Positions 1 to 5,471 of a stretch of DNA of 9,920 nucleotides are shown one piece after another. Each line of letters begins with the position of its first letter. Position 1 is the stretch's first letter. The DNA is taken from contig JAEXTU010000383.1 in the NCBI GenBank assembly GCA_023453335.1, positions 1-9,920 on the forward strand. The letters are read 5' to 3'. Made by a program: the position numbers and the translations under genes. This DNA is from Pseudomonadota bacterium. GTDB taxonomy: Bacteria; Desulfobacterota; Desulfovibrionia; Desulfovibrionales; Desulfovibrionaceae. Below the pieces are notes generated by a model. It ran no database searches and was not told the DNA's origin. It saw only the letters and a list, made by a program, of their open reading frames with translations.

Positions 1-1
1 C

Positions 2-394
2 CCCCTGCCCGGGGGCGAGCCCGCGGCGGCGGCCGCAGCCTACGAGGCGCAGTTGCGCGCGGCCCTGGCCGGCCAGCCCCTGGACTTGGCCATCCTGGGC
101 CTGGGCAAGGACGGGCACACCGCTTCGCTCTTCCCGGGCAGCCCGCTCCTGGCCGAGGCCGAGCGCCTGGTTGCGGCCACGCCCGGCCCGGCCGGCGACC
201 CGCCCGCGCCCCGGGTGAGCCTGACCCTGCCCGTGCTGAACGCGGCCCGGGAGGTGCTGTTCCTGGCCACGGGCGCGGCCAAGGCCGGGATCGTGCAACA
301 GATTCTGGACGACCCCGAGGCCGCGGCGCAGCGCTTTCCCGCGGCCCGGGTCCGGCCGGCCGGGCCCCTGGCCTGGTTCCTGGCCGTGGAGTGA
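2..394 (+). CDS. pgl: 6-phosphogluconolactonase, 3' part (5' end outside window)
   Basis: Hydrolyses 6-phosphoglucono-delta-lactone to 6-phosphogluconate in the cytoplasmic oxidative pentose phosphate pathway. The reading frame is open from the window edge to a TGA at 392-394, giving about the last 130 residues of a family that usually runs 220 to 260. The diagnostic stretch LGLGKDGHTASLFPG (bases about 95-139) is the conserved active-site block of the DevB/Pgl group of the glucosamine-6-phosphate isomerase/6-phosphogluconolactonase superfamily. The C-terminal ARVRPAGPLAWFL also fits that family's end. The TTG at 53 is an internal leucine, not the start, because the frame continues upstream with a plausible Pgl sequence. 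tolQ begins 3 bases after the stop, so the two are probably co-transcribed. A glucosamine-6-phosphate deaminase is less likely given the motif and the ending. Confidence 0.93.
   Translation, partial: PLPGGEPAAAAAAYEAQLRAALAGQPLDLAILGLGKDGHTASLFPGSPLLAEAERLVAATPGPAGDPPAPRVSLTLPVLNAAREVLFLATGAAKAGIVQQILDDPEAAAQRFPAARVRPAGPLAWFLAVE
388..391 (+). promoter_or_regulatory. Ribosome binding site of tolQ
   Basis: GGAG lies 6 bases before the ATG at 398, inside the last codons of pgl. It supports ATG 398 as the start and suggests translational coupling to pgl. Confidence 0.6.
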
Positions 395-397
395 GCC

Positions 398-1087
398 ATG
401 GGCGTCTTCGACTATGACCTCATGTGGACCCGGGCCTCGTTTCTGGGCAAGGTGGACCTGTCCATCCTGGCCTTCCTTTCCCTGTCCTCCTGGAGCACCA
501 TCTTCTGGAAGTTCTGGCAGTTCTGGCGCGCCGGGCGGAACATATCCCAGGCCCTGGACGTGCTCTTCGCCACCCGCAGCCTGGACAAGGCCATGGACAG
601 CCTGGCCATGAAGCCCTGGTCCCCGGCCCATGCGGTGGCCGAGGAGGGCATGCGCGAGCTGAAGCGTCTGGAGGACATTGCGGCCACGCCCGGGGAGAAG
701 GCCCGTATCATCCTGGACTCCCTGCGCGTGGTCCTGGACCGCCAGGTGCAGGCCCAGGCCGGGGAGTTGTTCGGCCAGGCCGGGTTCCTGGCCACCTGCG
801 GCACGGTGGCCCCGCTCTTGGGCCTGTTCGGCACGGTCTGGGGCATCATGTATTCCTTCCAGAGCTTCGTGGGGGCGGGGACCCAGTCCGTGGCCGCGGT
901 GGCCCCGGGCCTGGCCGAGGCCCTGACCACCACCGCCCTGGGGCTCATCGTGGCCATCCCCGCGGTCCTGGCGTACAACGGCCTCCTGCGCCGCATCCAG
1001 GTCATCGAGGGCCAGCTGTCCGGCTTTGCCGACCAGTTCCTGAACCACGTGAAGCGGGACATGGCCAACCTGGCCGGGACCCACTGA
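398..1087 (+). CDS. tolQ: TolQ-type inner-membrane proton-channel subunit (TolQ/ExbB/MotA family)
   Basis: Inner-membrane protein of 229 residues, close to E. coli TolQ in length. TolQ forms a pentameric channel that, with TolR, uses the proton motive force to drive TolA and keep the outer membrane tethered during division. Three membrane segments are visible at about residues 19-40, 128-155 and 168-195. The most conserved blocks are present: GLFGTVWGIMYSF (142-154, with T146) and APGLAEALTTTALGL (169-183). Their threonines correspond to channel-lining threonines known in TolQ and ExbB, and the tail IPAVLAYN also matches TolQ. The N-terminal part (FLGKVDLSILAFLSLSSW) is more like TolQ than ExbB. 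The odd point is the context: a nitroreductase gene follows, not tolR/exbD, and no tolA, tolB or pal is in the window. ExbB of a TonB system is the main alternative. Confidence 0.9.
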   Translation: MGVFDYDLMWTRASFLGKVDLSILAFLSLSSWSTIFWKFWQFWRAGRNISQALDVLFATRSLDKAMDSLAMKPWSPAHAVAEEGMRELKRLEDIAATPGEKARIILDSLRVVLDRQVQAQAGELFGQAGFLATCGTVAPLLGLFGTVWGIMYSFQSFVGAGTQSVAAVAPGLAEALTTTALGLIVAIPAVLAYNGLLRRIQVIEGQLSGFADQFLNHVKRDMANLAGTH

Positions 1088-1103
1088 TCCCGGAAGTTTG
1101 CCG

Positions 1104-1134
1104 CGGGGCGCAAAAGAGGCTACACAACGCCCCG
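1104..1134 (+). other. Hairpin-forming leader between tolQ and the nitroreductase gene
   Basis: The 65-base gap 1088-1152 is the only sizeable non-coding stretch. It holds a perfect 7-bp inverted repeat, CGGGGCG (1104-1110) and CGCCCCG (1128-1134), with a 17-base A-rich loop. There is no T-run after it, so it is not a standard intrinsic terminator. A weak sigma70-like pair, TTGCCG (1098-1103) and TACACA (1121-1126), has 17-base spacing and overlaps the stem. This could be a leader structure, a promoter for the downstream genes, or chance pairing in GC-rich DNA. Confidence 0.3.
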
Positions 1135-1140
1135 TCACCT

Positions 1141-1146
1141 AGGAGG
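1141..1146 (+). promoter_or_regulatory. Ribosome binding site of the nitroreductase gene
   Basis: A perfect AGGAGG sits 6 bases before the ATG at 1153. A second ATG at 1148 is only one base from the site and lies in another frame, so 1153 is the start. Confidence 0.8.
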
Positions 1147-1152
1147 CATGCC

Positions 1153-1752
1153 ATGGATTTCGCGACCCTGGTCCGTTCGAGCCGCACGGTGCGGCGCTTC
1201 AAGGAATCCGAGGCGGTGGACGCCGCCACCCTGGAGTGGCTGGTGGACCTGGCCCGGTTCTGCCCCTCGGGCGGGAACTTCCAGTCCCTCAAGTTCGTGC
1301 TGGCCAACGAGGCCGCCATGCGGGAGCGCATCTTCGGCACTCTGGCCTGGGCCGCCTACCTCAAGGAGTGGCCGGGCCCGGTCCCCGGGGAGCGGCCCGC
1401 GGCCTACGTGGTGGTCATGCTCGACACCCGGGTGGCCGAGAAGGTGGACTGCGACCACGGGATCATGGCCCAGACCATCATGCTGGGCGCGGCCTCCAAG
1501 GGCCTGGGCGGCTGCATCCTGGCCTCGGTGGACAAGAAGGCCCTGGCCGGCATCTTGGAGCTGCCCGAGCACTTCACCATCCTCTTGGTGCTGGCCCTGG
1601 GCAAGCCTGCGGAGACCGTGCTGGTGGAGGCCACCCCCGAGGCCACGGACCGCACCGCCATCCGCTACTGGCGTGACGAGGCGCAGGTGCACCACGTGCC
1701 CAAGCGCACTTTGGAAACCCTCATCGCAGCAAGGTATTTCGACCATGGCTGA
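1153..1752 (+). CDS. Nitroreductase-family FMN flavoprotein
   Basis: A 199-residue cytoplasmic protein of the nitroreductase fold, which binds FMN as a dimer and uses NAD(P)H to reduce nitro compounds, quinones or other acceptors. Visible family features are the N-terminal SSRTVRRF (residues 9-16, phosphate-binding arginines), PSGGNFQSLKF (38-48, FMN ring and ribityl contacts), DHGIMAQTIMLGA (101-113) and GLGG (117-120). The C-terminal segment RYWRDEAQVHHVPKR (171-185) resembles a subgroup of small nitroreductases common in anaerobes. Substrate cannot be told from sequence. The start is fixed by a strong ribosome binding site. The last 8 bases overlap rsfS (ATGGCTGA), which suggests translational coupling although no functional link is obvious. 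Confidence 0.9.
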   Translation: MDFATLVRSSRTVRRFKESEAVDAATLEWLVDLARFCPSGGNFQSLKFVLANEAAMRERIFGTLAWAAYLKEWPGPVPGERPAAYVVVMLDTRVAEKVDCDHGIMAQTIMLGAASKGLGGCILASVDKKALAGILELPEHFTILLVLALGKPAETVLVEATPEATDRTAIRYWRDEAQVHHVPKRTLETLIAARYFDHG

Positions 1753-2644
1753 GCAGAAGAAACCCGCCGGCACGTCCGGCCCCAAGGCGTCCGGAACCAG
1801 GAAGCCCGCCGGCAAGAAGCCGGCCTCCAAGCCCGTTTCCAAACCCGCGGCCAAGCCCGCCGGCAAGCCGGCCGCCAAGCCTTCCGCCAAGAAGGCCGAA
1901 AAGCCCGCCGGGTCCAAGCCCGCGGGCAAGGCCCCGGCCCGCAAGCCGGCTCCCAAGTCCGGCCCCAAGCCTGCGGCCAAGTCCACCGGCAAGCCCGGGT
2001 CCAAGCCCACGGGCAAGCCCGCTGGCAAGAAACCGGCCGCGGCCGGCAAGAAGGCCTCGGGTCCGGGCAAGCCCCAGACCCATGCCGAGCGCCGGCGCGA
2101 GGAAAAGGCCCTGGCCGAGCCCCGGGCGGCCAAGCCCCGTCCGGCCACGCCCCGCAAGGCCGAGGGCGGCGCGCCCAAGCGCCTGCCCAAGGAGGCCATG
2201 CTCTCCGGGGTGCAGCCCCAGCCCAAAACGATCAAGCGGCCCGGGGCCAAGAAGGCCCAGCGCCCGGACCCGGCCAGCGTGCGCGCCACCATGCGCCTGG
2301 TGGCCGGCTGGCTGCACGCCAAGAAGGCCCTGCACATCATGGCCCTGGATGTGGCCGGGCTGTGCTCGGTGGCCGAGGGCCTGGTCCTGGCCACCGCCCG
2401 CAACGTACGCCAGGCGCAGGCCCTGGCCGACCACCTGCTCAAGACCGCGGGGGAGCACGGCATCTCCTACCTGGGCATGGAGGGCTACCGCACCGGCGGC
2501 TGGGTGCTCATCGACCTGAACGACGTGCTGGTGCACGTGTTCCAGGAGGAGACCCGGCGCTTCTACAACCTGGAGGGCCTGTGGGCCGACGCCAAGCCCG
2601 TTGAGCTGGACCTGGGTCCCGACGAGGCCGGCGGCGATGACTAG
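1745..2644 (+). CDS. rsfS: Ribosome silencing factor RsfS with long Lys/Pro/Ala-rich N-terminal extension
   Basis: RsfS (Iojap/YbeB family) binds ribosomal protein L14 (uL14) on the large subunit and blocks subunit joining when nutrients are short. This protein has 299 residues against roughly 105 to 130 in typical members. The RsfS domain is residues about 178-299, with KKALHIMALDVAG (193-205), a YLGMEG block (242-247), WVLIDLNDVLVHVFQEETRR (253-272) and YNLEGLW (274-280), all close to E. coli RsfS. Residues 1-177 are low-complexity: the first 110 hold 28 lysines and only two acidic residues, mostly in KPA, KPAGK and KPAAK units. The ATG at 1745 has only a weak AAGGT 10 bases upstream and overlaps the previous gene by 8 bases; the end overlaps gpmI by 8 bases (ATGACTAG). 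The extension may bind RNA or DNA, or hold the factor on the ribosome; that is inference. A later start at M152 (base 2198) cannot be excluded. Confidence 0.92.
   Translation: MAEQKKPAGTSGPKASGTRKPAGKKPASKPVSKPAAKPAGKPAAKPSAKKAEKPAGSKPAGKAPARKPAPKSGPKPAAKSTGKPGSKPTGKPAGKKPAAAGKKASGPGKPQTHAERRREEKALAEPRAAKPRPATPRKAEGGAPKRLPKEAMLSGVQPQPKTIKRPGAKKAQRPDPASVRATMRLVAGWLHAKKALHIMALDVAGLCSVAEGLVLATARNVRQAQALADHLLKTAGEHGISYLGMEGYRTGGWVLIDLNDVLVHVFQEETRRFYNLEGLWADAKPVELDLGPDEAGGDD
1757..2074 (+). repeat. Degenerate KPA/KPAGK-encoding repeat tract in rsfS
   Basis: Residues 5-110 of RsfS are encoded by irregular repeats of units such as AAGCCCGCCGGCAAG, with many variants and no fixed period. The protein repeat is Lys-Pro-Ala/Gly and resembles the basic tails of histone H1-like proteins. 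Such a tract can change length by slippage or recombination between strains. Confidence 0.75.
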
Positions 2645-4178
2645 CCCGCGGCCCACCCTGCTGCTCATCCTGGACGGCTGGGGCGAGGCCCCGGCCGGCC
2701 CGGCCAACGCGGTCTGCCTGGCCTGCGCCCCGACCCTCGCGCGCCTGCGCGCCGAGTACCCCGGCACCCTGCTGGACTGCTCCGGCCGGGCCGTGGGCCT
2801 GCCCGCCGGGTTCATGGGCAACTCCGAGGTGGGGCACATGAACATCGGCGCAGGCCGGGTGATCTACCAGGACATGACCCGCATCGACGTGGCCATCGAG
2901 GAGGGCCGCTTTGCCGGCAACCCGGCCATTGCCGGGGCCCTGGCCGCGGCCAAGGCCTCCGGCGGCCGGCTGCACCTCATGGGCCTGGTGTCCGACGGCG
3001 GGGTGCACAGCCACCAGAACCACATCTACGCCCTCCTGGCCGCGGCCAAGGCCGCCGGCGTGCCGGCGGTGGTGCACGCCTTCCTGGACGGCCGCGACAC
3101 CCCGCCGGACAGCGGGGCCGGCTACCTGGAGCAGCTCGCCGCGGAGATGGCCCGCCTGGGCTGGGGCGAGATCGCCACGGTCATGGGCCGCTACTGGGCC
3201 ATGGACCGGGACAAGCACTGGGAGCGCAACGAGCAGGCTTACGCGGCCATGGCCCAGGGCCGGGGCGAGGCCGTTGCCGATCCGGTGGCCGCGGTGCGCG
3301 CGGCCTATGCGGCCCAGGAGTTCGACGAGTTCGTCAAGCCGCGCATCGTGGCCAAGGACGGCCAGCCCGTGGCCCTGCTGGCCGACGGCGCCGCGGTGTT
3401 CTTCTTCAACTTCCGGGCGGACCGCGCCCGCCAGATCGTGCGTGCCCTGTTCGAGGCGGACTTCGCCGAGTTCCCGCGCGAGGCCTTCCCCCGGCTGCAC
3501 GTGGCCACCATGACCCGCTTCGAGTCCGCCTTTCCCCTGCCGGTGGCCTTCCCCAAGGAGGAGATCGGGCAGACCCTGGGCCAGGTGGTGTCCGAGCTGG
3601 GCCTCAGCCAGCTGCGCATCGCCGAGACCGAGAAGTACGCCCACGTGACCTATTTCCTGAACTGCGGCCGGGAGGAGCCCTTCCCGGGCGAGGAGCGCAT
3701 TCTAGTGCCCTCGCCCCGGGAGGTGGCCACCTACGACCTGAAGCCCGAGATGAGCGTGTTCGAGGTGGCGGAAAAGTTCGTGGAGCGCTGGAACCGGGGC
3801 GGCCTGTCCCTGGCGGTGTGTAACCTGGCCAACCTGGACATGGTGGGGCACACCGGGGTGCTGCCCGCGGCCATCTCCGCCTGCGAGGCCGTGGACCAGG
3901 CCGCTGCCGGCATCATCGGCGCGGTGCTGGCCGCGGGCGGCCGGGTGCTGCTCACCGCGGATCACGGCAACTCCGAGGAGATGGTGGACGCGGCGGGCAA
4001 GCCGCACACCGCCCACACCCTGAACCGGGTGCCCCTGGTGCTGGTGGACGACCAGGCCAAGGGCCGGACCCTCAAGCCGGGCAAGCTGGCGGACATCGCC
4101 CCCACCATCCTGGACCTCTGGGGCGTGGAGAGGCCCGCGGCCATGACCGGGCAGAGCCTGTTGGGAGGTGCCGTTTGA
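2637..4178 (+). CDS. gpmI: 2,3-bisphosphoglycerate-independent phosphoglycerate mutase
   Basis: Interconverts 3- and 2-phosphoglycerate in glycolysis and gluconeogenesis through a phosphoserine intermediate with two Mn ions; a cytoplasmic member of the alkaline phosphatase superfamily. It has 513 residues, the usual GpmI length. Seen in order: LLLILDGWG (8-16, first metal-binding Asp), GNSEVGHMNIGAG (61-73, catalytic Ser63), SDGGVHSH, FLDGRDTPPDSG (substrate contacts), MGRYWAMDRDKHW, FFNFRADRARQ, AETEKYAHVTYF, NLDMVGHTG (metal ligands), TADHGNSEEM and PHTAHTLN (metal ligands). No key residue is missing. ATG 2637 is chosen over the upstream in-frame GTG or TTG candidates because it leaves the usual short N-terminus. 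A GAGG lies 9 bases upstream. The gene overlaps rsfS by 8 bases and the next gene by 4. Confidence 0.98.
   Translation: MTSPRPTLLLILDGWGEAPAGPANAVCLACAPTLARLRAEYPGTLLDCSGRAVGLPAGFMGNSEVGHMNIGAGRVIYQDMTRIDVAIEEGRFAGNPAIAGALAAAKASGGRLHLMGLVSDGGVHSHQNHIYALLAAAKAAGVPAVVHAFLDGRDTPPDSGAGYLEQLAAEMARLGWGEIATVMGRYWAMDRDKHWERNEQAYAAMAQGRGEAVADPVAAVRAAYAAQEFDEFVKPRIVAKDGQPVALLADGAAVFFFNFRADRARQIVRALFEADFAEFPREAFPRLHVATMTRFESAFPLPVAFPKEEIGQTLGQVVSELGLSQLRIAETEKYAHVTYFLNCGREEPFPGEERILVPSPREVATYDLKPEMSVFEVAEKFVERWNRGGLSLAVCNLANLDMVGHTGVLPAAISACEAVDQAAAGIIGAVLAAGGRVLLTADHGNSEEMVDAAGKPHTAHTLNRVPLVLVDDQAKGRTLKPGKLADIAPTILDLWGVERPAAMTGQSLLGGAV
4163..4169 (+). promoter_or_regulatory. Ribosome binding site selecting a TTG start
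   Basis: GGGAGGT is placed 5 bases before TTG 4175, inside the last codons of gpmI. The site decides for TTG over the ATG at 4199, which has no such sequence nearby. Confidence 0.6.
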
Positions 4179-4417
4179 GCGAGCGCAAGAAACCCATCAT
4201 GCCGGTGAAGCCCAGCGGCATCGAGGTGGTGTTCTTCTACGACTGCCCCAACTGCAAGCGGAGCATGCCCCTGGTGGCCCCCACCCAGCCCACCATGGTG
4301 CGCTGCGACTCCTGCAACACCCAGTTCCCCATCGTGCCGGTGGACGCCAAGGGCGTGAGCTTCCTCAAGCTGATGACCGCCGGCGGCAAGGCCGCGGTGG
4401 ACCCGGATTTCCTCTAG
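4175..4417 (+). CDS. Small four-cysteine (zinc-ribbon-like) protein of unknown function
   Basis: An 80-residue protein with two CxxC pairs, CPNC (24-27) and CDSC (44-47), separated by 16 residues. This is the layout of a small zinc ribbon (MJ0042-like finger), with the expected FxxxCPxC and VRCxxCxxxF surroundings. The segment before the first pair (IEVVFFYDCPNC) is hydrophobic, but there is no signal peptide or membrane helix. The role is unknown; such ribbons often bind nucleic acid or a protein partner. It starts with TTG overlapping the gpmI stop as TTGA, with a well placed GGGAGGT; starting at ATG 4199 instead would give 72 residues and keep all four cysteines. Its coupling to gpmI suggests shared expression with glycolysis. 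Confidence 0.72.
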   Translation: MSERKKPIMPVKPSGIEVVFFYDCPNCKRSMPLVAPTQPTMVRCDSCNTQFPIVPVDAKGVSFLKLMTAGGKAAVDPDFL

Positions 4418-4430
4418 CCCGGATTTTTTA

Positions 4431-5471
4431 ATGTCCGACCGGCTCGACCTGCTCTATCTGGCCGCCTCCAGCCCCAACCTGCCCAGCGTGCGCTTCCGGG
4501 TGCTGCCCTTTGTGGCCGAGGCCCAGGCCCGGGGCCTCCGGGCCGAATGGCGCACCGTGCCCAAGACCGCGGCGGCGCGGGCCATGTTCGGCCTGACCCT
4601 GCCCAGGACCCGGGCCCTGGTGCTCCAGAAGCGCTTGCTCACCGCGCCGGAGATCGTGATGCTGCGCCGCAGGGCCGAGCTGGTGGCCTTCGACTTCGAC
4701 GACGCCCTGTGGACCTGCCACCCCAACGTGAGCGACCCGGCCCAGCGCGAGCGCGTGGCCAAGCGGGCCGGCGCGGGCCTGGCCCGCATCGCGGCCAAGG
4801 CGGACCTGGTCATCGCGGGCAACTCCTTCCTGGCCCAGCGCGTGCAGCCCCTGGCCAAGCGGGTGGAGGTGCTGCCCACCCCCATCGACGCCCGGGTCTA
4901 CGCGCCCCCGGCCGAACGGCCCGAGACCGGCCGCATCACCGTGGGCTGGATGGGCACCGCCTGCAACTTGTTCTTCCTGCCCGAGGTGTTCGACGCCCTG
5001 CGCCGGGCCGCGGATCTGCTGCGGGTCTTCGTGGTCTCGGACGAGCCCTGCGTGTTCCCGCCCGGGCTGCCCGCCACCTTCCTGAACTGGACCCCCCAGG
5101 CCGAGGTGGCGCATCTCCAGGCCATGGACGTGGGCCTCATGCCGCTGACCGACGACGAGTACACCCGCGGCAAGTGCGGGTTCAAGCTGCTCCAGTATAT
5201 GGCCTGCGGGGTGGTGCCGGTGGCCTCGGACGTGGGCTTCAACCGGGAGATCGTGCAGCACGGGGTGAACGGCTTCCTGGTGCGCAGCGCGGCCGAGACC
5301 GTGCAGTACGTGGAGCGCCTGGCCCGGGAGCCCGAACTGCGCCGCGACCTGGCCCAGGCCGCCCGCCGCACCGTGGAGCAGAAGTTCTCCCTCACCGCGG
5401 CCGCGGATAAACTATTCGCCTGGCTGGGCCTGCAGACGCCCAAGCACGTGCCGCTCCAACACGCTCGCTAG
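4431..5471 (+). CDS. GT-B glycosyltransferase (GT4-like)
   Basis: A 346-residue protein with the two-domain GT-B layout, transferring a sugar from a nucleotide donor to an unknown acceptor at the cytoplasmic face of the inner membrane. The N-domain starts LLYLAASSPNLPSVRFRVLP (7-26), which matches glycosyltransferases that bind extended acceptors. FDFDDALW (88-95) and AGNSFLAQRV (129-138) are blocks common in this group. The C-domain begins with VLPTPID (147-153) and GWMGT (172-176), and the donor-site region is KCGFKLLQYMACGVVPVASD (248-267). The classic EX7E pair is not evident, so family assignment stays general. It sits 13 bases after the small zinc-ribbon gene and has no good Shine-Dalgarno (only GGA before six T's). 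Its last 60 bases overlap the converging gene on the other strand. A likely role is envelope glycan synthesis, in line with the facing operon. Confidence 0.85.
   Translation: MSDRLDLLYLAASSPNLPSVRFRVLPFVAEAQARGLRAEWRTVPKTAAARAMFGLTLPRTRALVLQKRLLTAPEIVMLRRRAELVAFDFDDALWTCHPNVSDPAQRERVAKRAGAGLARIAAKADLVIAGNSFLAQRVQPLAKRVEVLPTPIDARVYAPPAERPETGRITVGWMGTACNLFFLPEVFDALRRAADLLRVFVVSDEPCVFPPGLPATFLNWTPQAEVAHLQAMDVGLMPLTDDEYTRGKCGFKLLQYMACGVVPVASDVGFNREIVQHGVNGFLVRSAAETVQYVERLAREPELRRDLAQAARRTVEQKFSLTAAADKLFAWLGLQTPKHVPLQHAR

Noticed and set aside
424..1152. Open extension upstream of the nitroreductase start, giving a 442-residue protein
   Set aside because: The first 243 residues are an out-of-frame reading of tolQ with Gly/Pro/Arg-rich sequence. 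The nitroreductase start at 1153 has a perfect AGGAGG.
1148..1744. Possible N-terminal extension of RsfS from ATG 1148 (498 residues)
   Set aside because: It reads the nitroreductase gene in the wrong frame and is rich in Trp, Pro, Arg and Ser. ATG 1148 is only one base from the ribosome binding site.
1721..2845. Minus-strand open frame rich in Gly, Leu and Ala opposite rsfS
   Set aside because: The apparent repeat protein is the antisense image of the KPA repeats and has no start signal or domain.
5395..5406. Perfect 12-base palindrome CCGCGGCCGCGG
   Set aside because: It lies in coding sequence, has no loop for a hairpin, and such runs arise easily in GC-rich Ala/Ala/Asp codons.
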